A DNA stretch of 20,893 nucleotides from a bacterium (GCA_023512255.1 JAILZY010000062.1:1-20893), one strand, 5' to 3'; positions 8,170-15,653 are shown, numbered from the stretch's first letter. Translations and numbers: made by a program. The notes: generated from the sequence alone by a model not told the origin.

Positions 8170-8640
8170 ATCAGCCTTGATGAATACCGGAAAAAAAGGT
8201 TTTTTTCAGCCACACCGGAACCTGAGGGCAGCAGCAGCCAGGAGCCGGAAGTTGATCAGTCAGCCACTGCTACCTCGGGCACGCGCTTTGTGGTCCAAAA
8301 GCATCAGGCCACACATCTTCACTATGATTTTCGGCTAGAGATGGATGGTGTCCTAAAAAGCTGGGCTGTTCCTAAAGGTGTGCCAGAAGTACCTAAAATC
8401 AAACGATTAGCTGTCGAAACCGAGGATCACCCCTTGGACTACATCTCTTTTGAAGGCATCATTCCTGAAGGCAATTATGGAGCAGGCCAGGTCGAAATCT
8501 GGGATCAGGGAGAATATCGGCTCAAAGAGCGGACAGAGAAAAAGATCGTTTTCGAGCTGATCGGCCGGCGCCTTGTAGGCAGATACGCCCTGATCCACAC
8601 TGCGGATAAGAATTGGATAATAATGAAGATGGCAAGCTAA
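8170..8640 (+). CDS. Stand-alone LigD-type 3'-phosphoesterase, apparent AUC start
   Basis: 156 residues if started at ATC 8170. This is the phosphoesterase domain of bacterial NHEJ ligase LigD: VVQKHQATHLHYDFRLEMDG, LKSWAVPKG, HPLDYISFEGIIPEGNYGAG, IWDQGEY, GRYALIHT and NWIIMK. The domain trims 3' phosphate/ribonucleotide ends at DNA breaks; conserved His/Asp positions (HYDFRLEMDG) are intact. Upstream in frame, SLDEYRKKRFFSATPEPEG is the usual family N terminus, preceded by AGGAGG (8155-8160) nine bases before ATC. There is no ATG, GTG or TTG between the in-frame stop at 8161 and GTG 8290, which is already inside the conserved domain. Either AUC initiates, or an ATG has mutated or been misread. 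No ligase or Ku gene is nearby. Confidence 0.85.
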   Translation: MSLDEYRKKRFFSATPEPEGSSSQEPEVDQSATATSGTRFVVQKHQATHLHYDFRLEMDGVLKSWAVPKGVPEVPKIKRLAVETEDHPLDYISFEGIIPEGNYGAGQVEIWDQGEYRLKERTEKKIVFELIGRRLVGRYALIHTADKNWIIMKMAS

Positions 8641-8669
8641 AAAGAGATCTGCTCCGGTAAGCTTAGTGA

Positions 8670-8698
8670 TTGACACAGAAAAGAGAATGTGTTAAAAG
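8670..8698 (+). promoter_or_regulatory. Promoter of the tRNA-Arg gene
   Basis: TTGACA (8670-8675), 17-base spacer, TAAAAG (8693-8698), placing the start just before the tRNA at 8715. The -10 is imperfect. Confidence 0.6.
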
Positions 8699-8714
8699 GT
8701 ATTGTTTATTTTAT

Positions 8715-8790
8715 GCGCCCGTAGCTCAGTAACGGATAGAGCAAGGGATTCCTAATCCCTGTGTCGGAGGTTCGAGTCCTCTCGGGCGCA
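8715..8790 (+). tRNA. tRNA-Arg (anticodon CCU)
   Basis: 76 bases fold as a complete cloverleaf: acceptor GCGCCCG/CGGGCGC with discriminator A, D stem GCTC/GAGC, anticodon stem AGGGA/TCCCT with loop TTCCTAA, variable GTGTC, T arm GGAGG-TTCGAGT-CCTCT. The anticodon CCT reads AGG arginine codons. No CCA is encoded. It converges with rlmN. Confidence 0.97.
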
Positions 8791-8829
8791 TTATTATTAC
8801 GCATTATTATTAAATTTTCTTCAGCCAGG

Positions 8830-9903
8830 CTAAGCCGATTTTGTAGCCGAGTGGGTCAACTCCGCTTGCCGCATTCGGTAGCGGACATAGCCCAGCTGTC
8901 CGCAAGCTGCACCAATATCCCGGCCACGGCTTCTTCTGACCGTAGCGGTCAGATGATGCTGAATCAGAATCTGCTGGAACTGCTCTAGGCTCTTTTCGGT
9001 GCATTCCCGAAAGTTAAGAAAGGGATTAGGATTGTAGGGAATCAGATTGATCTTGCAGGGAATGCCCCGCAGCAGCCGACACAGCTGCCGCGCCGCTTCA
9101 GGTGAGTCATTCACCCCACCGATTAGGATATACTCGATGGTAAATCTTTGCCGAGCAGGCAAGGGGAAATCCCTAAGGGCCTTGAGGAGATATTCCAGGC
9201 TGTATCGCCGATTGACCGGCATCAGCCAGCTGCGCAGATCTTCAAAAGGGGCATTGATTGATACAGCTAGGTTAATGCCCAGCTTCTCTTGCCGCAGCCG
9301 ATACAGCTCCTCTACTAAGCCAGCCGTAGACAGGGTGATATGCCGAGGCGAGATGTTCAGCCCTAGGGGAGAGGTCATAAGGCGGATGGCTGATATGGTC
9401 TGCTGATAGTTGTCCAGCGGCTCTCCCATACCCATGAGCACAATGTTGAGGGTTGTTTTCTCCTCTGGAAGGCGTTTTTTTACCTGAATAACCTGATCGC
9501 AAATCTCATGGGCCAGGAGATTACGGATAAATCCCATGCGGCTGGTGAGACAAAAGCGGCACCCCTGCCTACATCCGAGCTGGGTAGAAATGCACAGGGT
9601 CAGACGCCCCTGGTCTGGAATCAGCACGCTCTCGATATCAAACCCTTCCGGCAGACGAAACACGTACTTAGAGCAGCCATCCTCTCCTGTCCTGACTTCG
9701 ACCAGGGGGATCTCACTTATATAATAGCCTTCGTCCAGTTTGCGGCGTAAGGATTGAGAAATATCCGTCATGGCCGCAAAATCAGCCACACCACGCTGAT
9801 ACAGCCATCGGCTGATCTGCCGGGCGTGATAGGTTTTTTCTCCCATCTCGGCCAAAATCAGCTCAAGTTCATGAAAAGAGAGAGTTTTTAAGTTACATTT
9901 CAT
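8830..9903 (-). CDS. rlmN: Dual-specificity 23S rRNA/tRNA adenine-C2 methyltransferase
   Basis: 357 residues, normal length. This radical-SAM enzyme methylates A2503 of 23S rRNA and A37 of some tRNAs. The iron-sulfur motif CRQGCRFC supplies C111, C115 and C118; the methyl-carrying cysteine pair corresponds to C104 (TLCISTQLGC) and C334 (GAACGQL). Other landmarks are VLMGMGEPLDNY, ITLSTAGL and NLIPYNPNP. Upstream on the minus strand, TTGCCT-N17-TATTAT (9934-9939, 9911-9916) ends only seven bases before the ATG and no Shine-Dalgarno is visible, so the transcript may be nearly leaderless. A composite palindromic repeat separates it from the protease gene. Confidence 0.97.
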   Translation of the reverse strand: MKCNLKTLSFHELELILAEMGEKTYHARQISRWLYQRGVADFAAMTDISQSLRRKLDEGYYISEIPLVEVRTGEDGCSKYVFRLPEGFDIESVLIPDQGRLTLCISTQLGCRQGCRFCLTSRMGFIRNLLAHEICDQVIQVKKRLPEEKTTLNIVLMGMGEPLDNYQQTISAIRLMTSPLGLNISPRHITLSTAGLVEELYRLRQEKLGINLAVSINAPFEDLRSWLMPVNRRYSLEYLLKALRDFPLPARQRFTIEYILIGGVNDSPEAARQLCRLLRGIPCKINLIPYNPNPFLNFRECTEKSLEQFQQILIQHHLTATVRRSRGRDIGAACGQLGYVRYRMRQAELTHSATKSA

Positions 9904-9910
9904 ACTCTGT

Positions 9911-9939
9911 ATAATAGCATTTTCTCACTCACTAGGCAA
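9911..9939 (-). promoter_or_regulatory. rlmN promoter, very close to the start codon
   Basis: -35 TTGCCT (9934-9939, complement), 17-base spacer, -10 TATTAT (9911-9916, complement). Transcription would begin at or beside the ATG at 9903. Confidence 0.6.
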
Positions 9940-9952
9940 CCCCAGGTAATAG

Positions 9953-10082
9953 AGGGGAAAACCCTTTTGAAAAAGGGTTTTCCCCTTTAACCCTTTTCCT
10001 AAAACTTTAATAACTTATAGCTATTAAAGTTTTAGGAGGATGGTTTGGAAGGAACCCTTATTGAATAAGGGTTCCTTCCAAA
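9953..10082. repeat. Composite palindromic repeat of three hairpins
   Basis: Three hairpins in a row. 9953-9986: 16-bp perfect arms AGGGGAAAACCCTTTT/AAAAGGGTTTTCCCCT. 9998-10036: 15-bp arms CCTAAAACTTTAATA/TATTAAAGTTTTAGG. 10044-10082: 19-bp perfect arms around one base, TTTGGAAGGAACCCTTATT/AATAAGGGTTCCTTCCAAA. The outer two are diverged inverted copies about the middle one, so the whole block is one large nested palindrome. The right part is coding for the last residues of the protease gene. Confidence 0.85.
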
Positions 10083-11852
10083 ATCTACACCTGGATACCC
10101 GCCGAGCAGCCAAAGCCAAGGAGAAAACGCGCTCACTTCTGCTTGCAGCGGAGCGGCCATAAGTGGAAAAAGCCAATCCGAAAGACCCATGATCTGGGCC
10201 ACAGGGAGCGAAGGGGAGGAAGTTTCTCCTGCCGCTAAGATCGAGACAGGTACACTTTGTTGGCTGCTCCTGATACCTGGGGCAATCCACCTTAGAGCTC
10301 TTATCTGTCCAAGCCCCGTCACCTGAGGCTGGCTCAACTGCATGAGCAGCCCTAGCTGGGTCTGCTGCTGCTGCCAAAGCCACCAGGTGGGGCTTGCCCC
10401 CTGGAGGCTGATTTTTGGTACCGCGGCCACACTCTGCGGGGCAAAAGGAACCCTCACCCCAAGCACCGTCGCTGCCGAGGCTGCTGCCGCCGCAGTTGCC
10501 GCATAGGCATCCACAAGCCCCCAGCCAAAATATTCATCCCAGCCAGGGGCTCCAAGGTCCCGCGCCGTAGTTTCCAGAATCGACCTCACCCCAGCCGAAT
10601 CAAGTGCTCCGGCGCTGGCTGAGATGACCAGAGCAGCCACACCACTGACACAGGCCGCAGCCCATGAGGTTCCCCGGCCCATGTAAAAACCAAAGTTTTT
10701 GAAATTGGCTCCATCATGGGTCTGTTGCAGGATCCCATCTGGATAGCCGTCCAGGTTCTGATCTAAGGTTAAATCTCCTCCCGGTGCACACAGGTCGATA
10801 TCCGGCCCGTAATTAGAATAGCTACCCAGGGTAAGGTCGTAGCGGACCCCGCTGACTGAAATACAAACTGGATATGAGGCTGGATAGTTCGGGGTATTGA
10901 TTCCAGAGTTTCCAGCCGAGCAAACCAATAGGCAGCCGCTGCTTGAGGCATAATTTACCGCATCTTCCAGGGCCAGGGTAGGATTGTTTCCAAATCCAAG
11001 GCTCATATTGATAATCTTAGCTCCATTATTGGCCGCATAGTAGATCCCATCAACGATATCAGTCAAAGTGCCGCTTCCGGTGTTGTCCATGACCTTAACC
11101 GGCATGATACTGACCCCAAAAGCCACTCCGGCACACCCAAGGCCGTTATTGGTCGTTTGAGCTATGGTGCCGGCGATGTGGGTTCCATGTCCTTCATCAT
11201 CATCCGGGTTAGGATCGTCATTGACAAAATCATAACCAGGCACAAAGCTGGTTCCAGCAAGATCTGGAGCCAGGGCATAGATATCGAAATTTTCAAAAGC
11301 TACCCCAGTATCCAGCACAGCCACAACTACCCCGGCGCCGGTGCTGATATCCCAAGCTAGATTGGCGTTGATCAGTGGCAGGTGCCACTGATAGGGTAGA
11401 AAGGGATCGTTGGGAATGAAGTGAGAATATCCCACCCAGTTTGGTTCTGCATATAGGATGGCAGGCTCGGCTTGTAGAAAACTGATCGCCTGGTTGATCA
11501 GGATCTGAGCAGGGAGGAGGCATTTTCTGATTCCTGAATAGGGGCTGAAGGCAACCTCTCTAAGCTGATAGCGGCTTAAGATGGCCAGAATTTGACTGTT
11601 GTTTACCCCTGGCCTGAATTTTATCAAAACCTCCTGGGGCATAATCGCCGGTCGAGGGGTATTAACTGTATAGCGAAGAGGCAGGATTTGAATACCTAAG
11701 GGATAGACAAGCCCTGCTGCTTGACCTTGATCTTTGGCCGCAAGCAGCAGCAGCGGGATGGTCAGGAGAAGGAGAGTAAGTGGCCTGATCGCTGGCGAGC
11801 TATAGGTACGGGCAGCAGCGAGTGCTGAGGTGAGTATCTTTTTTCTGATCAT
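10032..11852 (-). CDS. Secreted subtilisin-like serine protease (S8)
   Basis: 606 residues from the ATG at 11852, chosen because AAGGAG lies ten bases upstream; an upstream in-frame ATG at 11900 has a poorer site. Signal segment about 20-47 (LTLLLLTIPLLLLAA). An inhibitor-I9-like propeptide region follows (PQEVLIKFRPGV to ILYAEPNWVGY). The catalytic domain carries the triad D181 (AVLDTGV), H222 (GHGTHIAGTIAQ) and S396 (GRGTSWAAACVSG), with oxyanion N315 (CSAGNSG). The usual GTSMAAPHV is here GTSWAAACV. After about residue 455 come an Ala-rich stretch and a Trp/Gln/Leu-rich tail of about 150 residues that I do not recognise. The final codons fall in a palindromic repeat, so the original C terminus may have been replaced. 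It is likely exported and autoprocessed. Confidence 0.92.
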   Translation of the reverse strand: MIRKKILTSALAAARTYSSPAIRPLTLLLLTIPLLLLAAKDQGQAAGLVYPLGIQILPLRYTVNTPRPAIMPQEVLIKFRPGVNNSQILAILSRYQLREVAFSPYSGIRKCLLPAQILINQAISFLQAEPAILYAEPNWVGYSHFIPNDPFLPYQWHLPLINANLAWDISTGAGVVVAVLDTGVAFENFDIYALAPDLAGTSFVPGYDFVNDDPNPDDDEGHGTHIAGTIAQTTNNGLGCAGVAFGVSIMPVKVMDNTGSGTLTDIVDGIYYAANNGAKIINMSLGFGNNPTLALEDAVNYASSSGCLLVCSAGNSGINTPNYPASYPVCISVSGVRYDLTLGSYSNYGPDIDLCAPGGDLTLDQNLDGYPDGILQQTHDGANFKNFGFYMGRGTSWAAACVSGVAALVISASAGALDSAGVRSILETTARDLGAPGWDEYFGWGLVDAYAATAAAAASAATVLGVRVPFAPQSVAAVPKISLQGASPTWWLWQQQQTQLGLLMQLSQPQVTGLGQIRALRWIAPGIRSSQQSVPVSILAAGETSSPSLPVAQIMGLSDWLFPLMAAPLQAEVSAFSPWLWLLGGYPGVDFGRNPYSIRVPSKPSS

Positions 11853-12069
11853 AGATTCTCTTCTCCTTAAAAACAAACTGGCATATTTTTGAGCATTCAA
11901 GAGGCTTCTTTTTACAGCCTTCTTGTTTAGCTTCTTGGATAATGATTTTTTCAGAGAATCTCTTCAATAACCTTGCGCCCATCTAACCCACCTGAAATTT
12001 TGCGCCCGTCTAGCTTCACTTGAGTTGAAAGACCTTGAGACGATTTTATCTTTTAGGGGAAAAGAAAAT

Positions 12070-12085
12070 GCAATTGGAATGCCTG
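12070..12085 (-). promoter_or_regulatory. Possible sigma-54 promoter of the protease gene
   Basis: Minus strand AGGCAT-TCCAA-TTGCA: GG and GC at the required 10-base spacing, but first and sixth positions of the -24 box differ from TGGCAC. About 205 bases upstream of the start codon. Confidence 0.4.
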
Positions 12086-12149
12086 ATTGACGGAAAAATT
12101 TGCAGAAAAAGTATGTAGCTTTATATGAAAAATACTCCCCTTTTAAGCC

Positions 12150-12188
12150 GATGCTCTCCTTACCGTGAATATCGGTAAGGAGAGCATC
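12150..12188. terminator. Strong hairpin after the 12252 gene
   Basis: Perfect 16-bp arms GATGCTCTCCTTACCG (12150-12165) and CGGTAAGGAGAGCATC (12173-12188), seven-base loop, about 64 bases past the stop of the minus-strand gene. No U-tract on that strand, so termination is only probable. Confidence 0.5.
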
Positions 12189-12251
12189 TTTCGATAGAGA
12201 CCGGATTGTGTTCATTAGAGTGGATTAATTACTATTCTCACCCCTATGAAC

Positions 12252-12773
12252 CTATTTAGAGCTGGCAGTAGTCGCACCAGAAGAAGATAGCTGCTTCAGC
12301 AAAGAGGTCCAGCCCAGTAAGTCAGATTGCCCTTGCAGTATGGAAAGCCTTTGCAGTTCGTATAATCCGCCCAGTCCGTAGAGTCCGCCGAGTCCATACA
12401 GTCCGCCCAATCCGAAAAGTCCGCTCAAGCCGTAGAGTCCGCCAAGTCCGTAGTACCATTCACCCAATCCGTACAGTGAGCCCAGTCCGAAAAGTCCGCC
12501 ATAGAGTCCGCCATATAAACTGCCTAACCCATACAATCCGGATAATCCATAAAGTCCTAAATCGTATCCTCCATACCACCAGTCGGGGAATAAGCTGCCT
12601 AAACCATACCAACCACTTCCATAATATCCTGTATATCCTGTCCCATAAAGGCCACCTATCCCATAAAGGCCATATGAGCAATTCCCCAAGGTGGGAAAAG
12701 CAAGTGCCAGCATTGCTGGTATTATAAGAAAAGCCAATGCACCTTTTAGAGTTTTTTTACCGAAGATCAGCAT
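12252..12773 (-). CDS. Exported Gly/Leu/Tyr-repeat protein
   Basis: 173 residues from the ATG at 12773, which has AAGGAG seven bases upstream; an ATG ten codons earlier (12803) lacks such a site. Signal peptide about 1-33 (LKGALAFLIIPAMLALAFP). The mature part, about 36-143, is a repeat with a six-residue period of the type GLYGLG (18-bp DNA period) with W/Y-rich interruptions such as DWWYGGYDLG. A short ordinary tail ends in LSSSGATTASSK. Unknown function. Its neighbour 13184-13819 has the same layout, so they look like diverged relatives. Such repeats suggest a structural, self-associating extracellular protein, which is inference. Confidence 0.8.
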   Translation of the reverse strand: MLIFGKKTLKGALAFLIIPAMLALAFPTLGNCSYGLYGIGGLYGTGYTGYYGSGWYGLGSLFPDWWYGGYDLGLYGLSGLYGLGSLYGGLYGGLFGLGSLYGLGEWYYGLGGLYGLSGLFGLGGLYGLGGLYGLGGLYELQRLSILQGQSDLLGWTSLLKQLSSSGATTASSK

Positions 12774-13183
12774 CGAAGCTCTCCTTGAAACATAACCCTG
12801 CACTGCCTGCTGTTGAGATTTTTCCTGTAACCATTAATGTCTTCCAGGATATGTTATGTTCTTAAGCCTCTTTGATCTTCACCTAACCATCCCACACGAG
12901 CCTTGTTTTTAGGAGGGATTGCACCCGGCTGCTCAAGCTAAGATGCCAAAACCTGGATGCAACCCCTCCCGGTATCAGGAACCGGTTGGGGGGGAGTTAC
13001 ATACCGATCCCTGACCCTAACTTAAGAGTATTTTATTCACCCCTAACAGCATTATCTTGTATCTTTATCTTTCTTAACCAAAAATTCCCCCCTCATCCCC
13101 CCAAAAAACCTTATTCCCCAAAGCCGCTGCTTTTTCCCATAGCCTGGGGTAAATTCTCTCCCTCCTGGCTCTCTGAAGTGTGA
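12774..13183. other. Intergenic region between the two repeat-protein genes
   Basis: About 410 bases. It holds an imperfect 15-bp inverted repeat (GGAGGGATTGCACCC 12912-12926, GGATGCAACCCCTCC 12955-12969) with a long loop, and a C-rich stretch around 13080-13120. No promoter or gene could be supported. Confidence 0.5.
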
Positions 13184-13819
13184 TCATGGGACTAGGCTAA
13201 CCGCGTTGGCAGTAGCGGCACCTGCCGCTGTAGTGGCTGCCGTCACCTGGCTGCTCTGTGAGAGCGGAGAAGAGAAGATAGCTGCCAGCAGAAGAGGCTG
13301 CCATGCCGGATTCCCCAATCCTCCACTTATCAGAAGCTGAAGCCCCAAAGAACGCAGGCTGCTCAATCCATAAGATCCGAAAATATTTGCAGATCCGAAA
13401 AGATAGGCCAGGTTTTCTAAACCATCCTCTTTCCCAAGACCTGAGAGCCAAAGATTGCCTAGACCGTATAATCCTAAGCCATACCAGGTCGGCCCGTATA
13501 ATCCCAGGCCGTACAATCCACCGTACAATCCAAGACTGGAGAGTCCTAACCCTAGGCTGCCAAAAAGCCCTCCCGTTAAACCAGCAGACAGAGCGTATAA
13601 TCCAGGGTAATACGGTGGCACTCCTACCATCGGCAGGCCTGTGTAGCCTCCTGTCATCCCCACCAGGCTAGCAGCAGATAAAGAGGGATAAGCATAGCTT
13701 TGGTATGGCGAAGCATAGCTGGCGTAGCCCCCGTAAAGCCCGTAATAGGCTAGGCTGCCTCTCGGCCAGATAGCCACCATAATGCCAAAAGCCAAAGCCA
13801 ACCGGTGAGCTGTTTTCAT
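13184..13819 (-). CDS. Exported Gly/Leu/Tyr-rich repeat protein, predicted sigma-54 controlled
   Basis: 211 residues. Signal peptide about 1-24 (LALAFGIMVAIWPRGSLA, cleavage before YYG). The mature N-terminal part is Tyr/Ser/Ala-rich (YGGYASYASPYQSYAYPSL); about 80-135 is GLYGGLYGLGLYG-type repeat; about 150-175 is Leu-rich; the tail is Ala/Thr-rich (TAATTAAGAATANA). Unknown function. GGGGGGAGG directly precedes the ATG. A nearly perfect sigma-54 promoter lies about 110 bases upstream, and paired TTAACYGCA words are further up, so expression should need an activator such as the one at 15654-16703. Confidence 0.8.
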   Translation of the reverse strand: MKTAHRLALAFGIMVAIWPRGSLAYYGLYGGYASYASPYQSYAYPSLSAASLVGMTGGYTGLPMVGVPPYYPGLYALSAGLTGGLFGSLGLGLSSLGLYGGLYGLGLYGPTWYGLGLYGLGNLWLSGLGKEDGLENLAYLFGSANIFGSYGLSSLRSLGLQLLISGGLGNPAWQPLLLAAIFSSPLSQSSQVTAATTAAGAATANAVSLVP

Positions 13820-13926
13820 CCTCCCCCCTCGAATCGATCATATCATCAATTCGTCGATCATGTTTTCCAGAGAATTTCAGTTGAGCTTGTTTTCTTCCTG
13901 CTCTTTTTATTTTCCCTTATAAGAAA

Positions 13927-13942
13927 TGCAAGGTATGTGCCA
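13927..13942 (-). promoter_or_regulatory. Sigma-54 promoter of the 13184-13819 gene
   Basis: Minus strand TGGCAC-ATACC-TTGCA, an exact match to the -24/-12 consensus (GG-N10-GC). It reads toward the repeat-protein gene. Confidence 0.85.
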
Positions 13943-14011
13943 TTATGCGAGCTAGCTTAATAAGTGCTTTAAAATCTGCTTAAAGCAGGGTAATCTTGAG
14001 AACTACCATAA

Positions 14012-14043
14012 AACTGATTAACTGCAAAAACTGATTAACCGCA
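14012..14043 (-). promoter_or_regulatory. Candidate activator sites upstream of the sigma-54 promoter
   Basis: Two direct copies of ACTGATTAACYGCA with a 17-bp period (TTAACTGCA 14018-14026, TTAACCGCA 14035-14043), roughly 80-100 bases upstream of the -24 box, where enhancer-binding proteins usually bind. Confidence 0.5.
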
Positions 14044-14319
14044 CAGAGTATATGAAAGGAAGCAAAAAGCAGAGGATAAACGTATTGGAAAATAGGGACC
14101 TAATTGGCATAGAGTCTATTCCTCCTTGGGCAATAAAATTTATGCTGTCAGCACCGTTTTTAGCGAATCGCTCTTCTGACTTGATCAGAAAAAGGGGAAG
14201 GGGAAAGGGGCTTGTTCTGAAGGCGGGAAAAACTGCTACTGTGGCATCGGCATCTTGCCAGTGGACGGGGTTATCCTGAAGGCGCGGGGGCAAGAACTGA
14301 AGAAGATGGTAAGAATTTT

Positions 14320-14447
14320 CGCTCTTTTATTTATTAGCTACCATTGAGAGACATAACCCTAATAAGAGCTAAGCCCCTTCGAGGATTTATGGTTGTTCTG
14401 ATATAGGGTTTATGGTGTCTGATAATGGTGTCTGATATATAAGAGCG
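14320..14447. mobile_element. MITE, family 2 copy 1, with 8-bp target duplication
   Basis: 128 bp bounded by inverted ends CGCTCTT.../...AAGAGCG and flanked by exact 8-bp duplications AGAATTTT (14312-14319 and 14448-14455). It is nearly identical in reverse to 20134-20246, differing mainly by an internal 13-bp duplication (ATGGTGTCTGATA twice) and a 2-bp difference near one end. No coding capacity. Confidence 0.92.
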
Positions 14448-14480
14448 AGAATTTTTTAACAAATTATTGATTTGAATAAA

Positions 14481-15239
14481 TTAGTGAATTGTGGGTTTTC
14501 GGAAAGCCAGGTTGATATAATCAGTGATCCGGTGTAGGTCTTCGGTTTTAATGTTAAAAAATTTCACCCCTACATCTTTCCAAGGGAAGCGCAAATGCTC
14601 TCTAGCCCATTTAATCTCTCCCAGGATATGGATTGGGTCTGCAGAGAAGGGAAGCAGAATGTTTAGCGTAACATAAGGAAGTATCCTGGTTGAGTCGCTG
14701 ACCACAAGCTTAATGCCATCTTTGCTTAAATCCATCCCCTTGGAAATCATCTCTTCCTGAAAGCTGTCATACATGTCACTGAAGTGATACTTAACTAAAA
14801 TCTTAGTCGATGCCCTGATCTCCTTCCTTCGATCATGGGGCATGGTATTTGGTGGCATTGGTTCGGTTTCAAACTCTTTGGCAAGTTGAATTTCTTTTAT
14901 TATTACTGGTAGATATTCCAAGATCAACGATTTTATTGGGCAGGCGTACGGTTTTTCCTGTTGAGAGATTTCTATGGCTTGTTGAGTCAGTAGGCGACAG
15001 AGGAAGAGAAGTCTGAGTGAGGGATCGAGTTTATGCATCTGTCTGCTGATGGCTATCTCTTCTTCTTTGGTGACATTGGAACTTATGATGAGAAGATCGT
15101 ATTTGCGGACCTGAACCATGAATTTGGCCGCTTCGATATTCTCAACCGTATCGACGTAATGCCCATCCATGAGCAGATAGTTGCAAATGTAATCTGCAAA
15201 GGAATCTTTACTTATCAATAAAATTAACAAATCCCCCAT
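14481..15239 (-). CDS. Pseudo-receiver/PilZ protein, predicted c-di-GMP sensor
   Basis: 252 residues. About 1-120 has receiver-like alternation (LLILLISKDSF, KYDLLIISSN, CPIKSL), but the phospho-acceptor position after the third strand is Ser (IISSN) and the acidic pair is poor, so phosphorylation is unlikely. About 136-245 is a PilZ domain with both c-di-GMP motifs: R138-KEI-R142 and D170-LSKD-G175. PilZ proteins change conformation on binding c-di-GMP and act on motility, secretion or exopolysaccharide machinery. AGGAGG lies 11 bases upstream. A sigma-54-like promoter and a large hairpin precede it, and the gene encoding a sigma-54 activator lies immediately upstream on the same strand. Confidence 0.88.
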   Translation of the reverse strand: MGDLLILLISKDSFADYICNYLLMDGHYVDTVENIEAAKFMVQVRKYDLLIISSNVTKEEEIAISRQMHKLDPSLRLLFLCRLLTQQAIEISQQEKPYACPIKSLILEYLPVIIKEIQLAKEFETEPMPPNTMPHDRRKEIRASTKILVKYHFSDMYDSFQEEMISKGMDLSKDGIKLVVSDSTRILPYVTLNILLPFSADPIHILGEIKWAREHLRFPWKDVGVKFFNIKTEDLHRITDYINLAFRKPTIH

Positions 15240-15274
15240 TTATAAATCATCCTCCTAACTTTTTATATAACGGG

Positions 15275-15334
15275 CAATGGGTAGGAGCGGCCCTTTTGGC
15301 CGCTTTTTCCGACAAGATGCCGGCCTACCCATTG
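15275..15334. repeat. Nested hairpin in the leader of the PilZ gene
   Basis: Outer arms CAATGGGTAGG (15275-15285) and CCTACCCATTG (15324-15334); inner stem AGCGGCC/GGCCGCT (15286-15292, 15298-15304) followed by T5 on the plus strand. The GTAGG-GCGGCC...GGCCGC style is like common short dispersed repeats. On the plus strand it could also terminate readthrough. Confidence 0.65.
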
Positions 15335-15424
15335 GGGGGATGTTAATAACTAAGGTTATTAAATGCCTTCCTCAGAAATACCCCTGCTTATTGACCATAC
15401 ATTTTTGTTTTGCCTCTTCTTTTG

Positions 15425-15440
15425 TGCAAAAGAGATACCA
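15425..15440 (-). promoter_or_regulatory. Probable sigma-54 promoter of the PilZ gene
   Basis: Minus strand TGGTAT-CTCTT-TTGCA: invariant GG and GC at 10-base spacing, with pyrimidine substitutions in the -24 box that are common. About 185 bases upstream of the PilZ start. Confidence 0.6.
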
Positions 15441-15653
15441 ATTTATTTTTCTCCGCAGATAAGCGAAATAACTTATTGTAATCAAACACCTTAATAAAAA
15501 AGCTAGGCTATTTTTAGGCTATTTTATATAAAGACAGAGGAAAGCTTCGAGCCGCTATTTATTATTTTTATGGCTTAAAAAACCATCTGCCAGCGGTTGG
15601 TAAGCTAACTTACTGTGTAAAAAAGGTTTTTCCCTTTTCGGTATTTTTATGAA

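Larger units (their letters stand above)
11853..12251. other. Intergenic region upstream of the protease
   Basis: Contains a direct repeat TTGCGCCCRTCTA (11973-11985 and 12000-12012), the possible sigma-54 site, and the 16-bp hairpin at 12150-12188. No supported gene. Confidence 0.5.
13820..14480. other. Intergenic region with sigma-54 signals and a MITE
   Basis: About 660 bases: the sigma-54 promoter and candidate activator sites above, then an AT-poor stretch 14050-14310 with only weak frames, then the 8-bp-TSD element 14320-14447. On the plus strand around 14185-14320 a short frame reads CSEGGKNCYCGIGILPVDG, possibly a decayed gene remnant interrupted by the element; I do not call it. Confidence 0.5.
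15240..15653. other. Intergenic region between the activator and PilZ genes
   Basis: Holds the nested hairpin, the sigma-54 site, a short palindrome TTAATAAC-TAAG-GTTATTAA (15343-15362), a tandem AGGCTATTTT pair near 15504-15525, and GCCAGCGGTT at 15589-15598, a word shared with the region upstream of the 20254 gene. No further gene seen. Confidence 0.55.

Noticed and set aside
11973-12012. GCGCCCRTCTA repeats resembling the acceptor end of the tRNA-Arg, as a possible attachment site
   Set aside because: Only about nine bases match the tRNA and no integrase or island boundary is seen.
11964-12215. 83-residue minus-strand frame upstream of the protease
   Set aside because: Spans a perfect hairpin, has no ribosome binding site and no recognisable domain.
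14018-14293. Minus- and plus-strand open frames of about 75-90 codons between the repeat-protein gene and the MITE
   Set aside because: No ribosome binding sites, they overlap each other and candidate regulatory words, and no recognisable protein. A decayed plus-strand gene around 14185-14320 remains possible but unproven.
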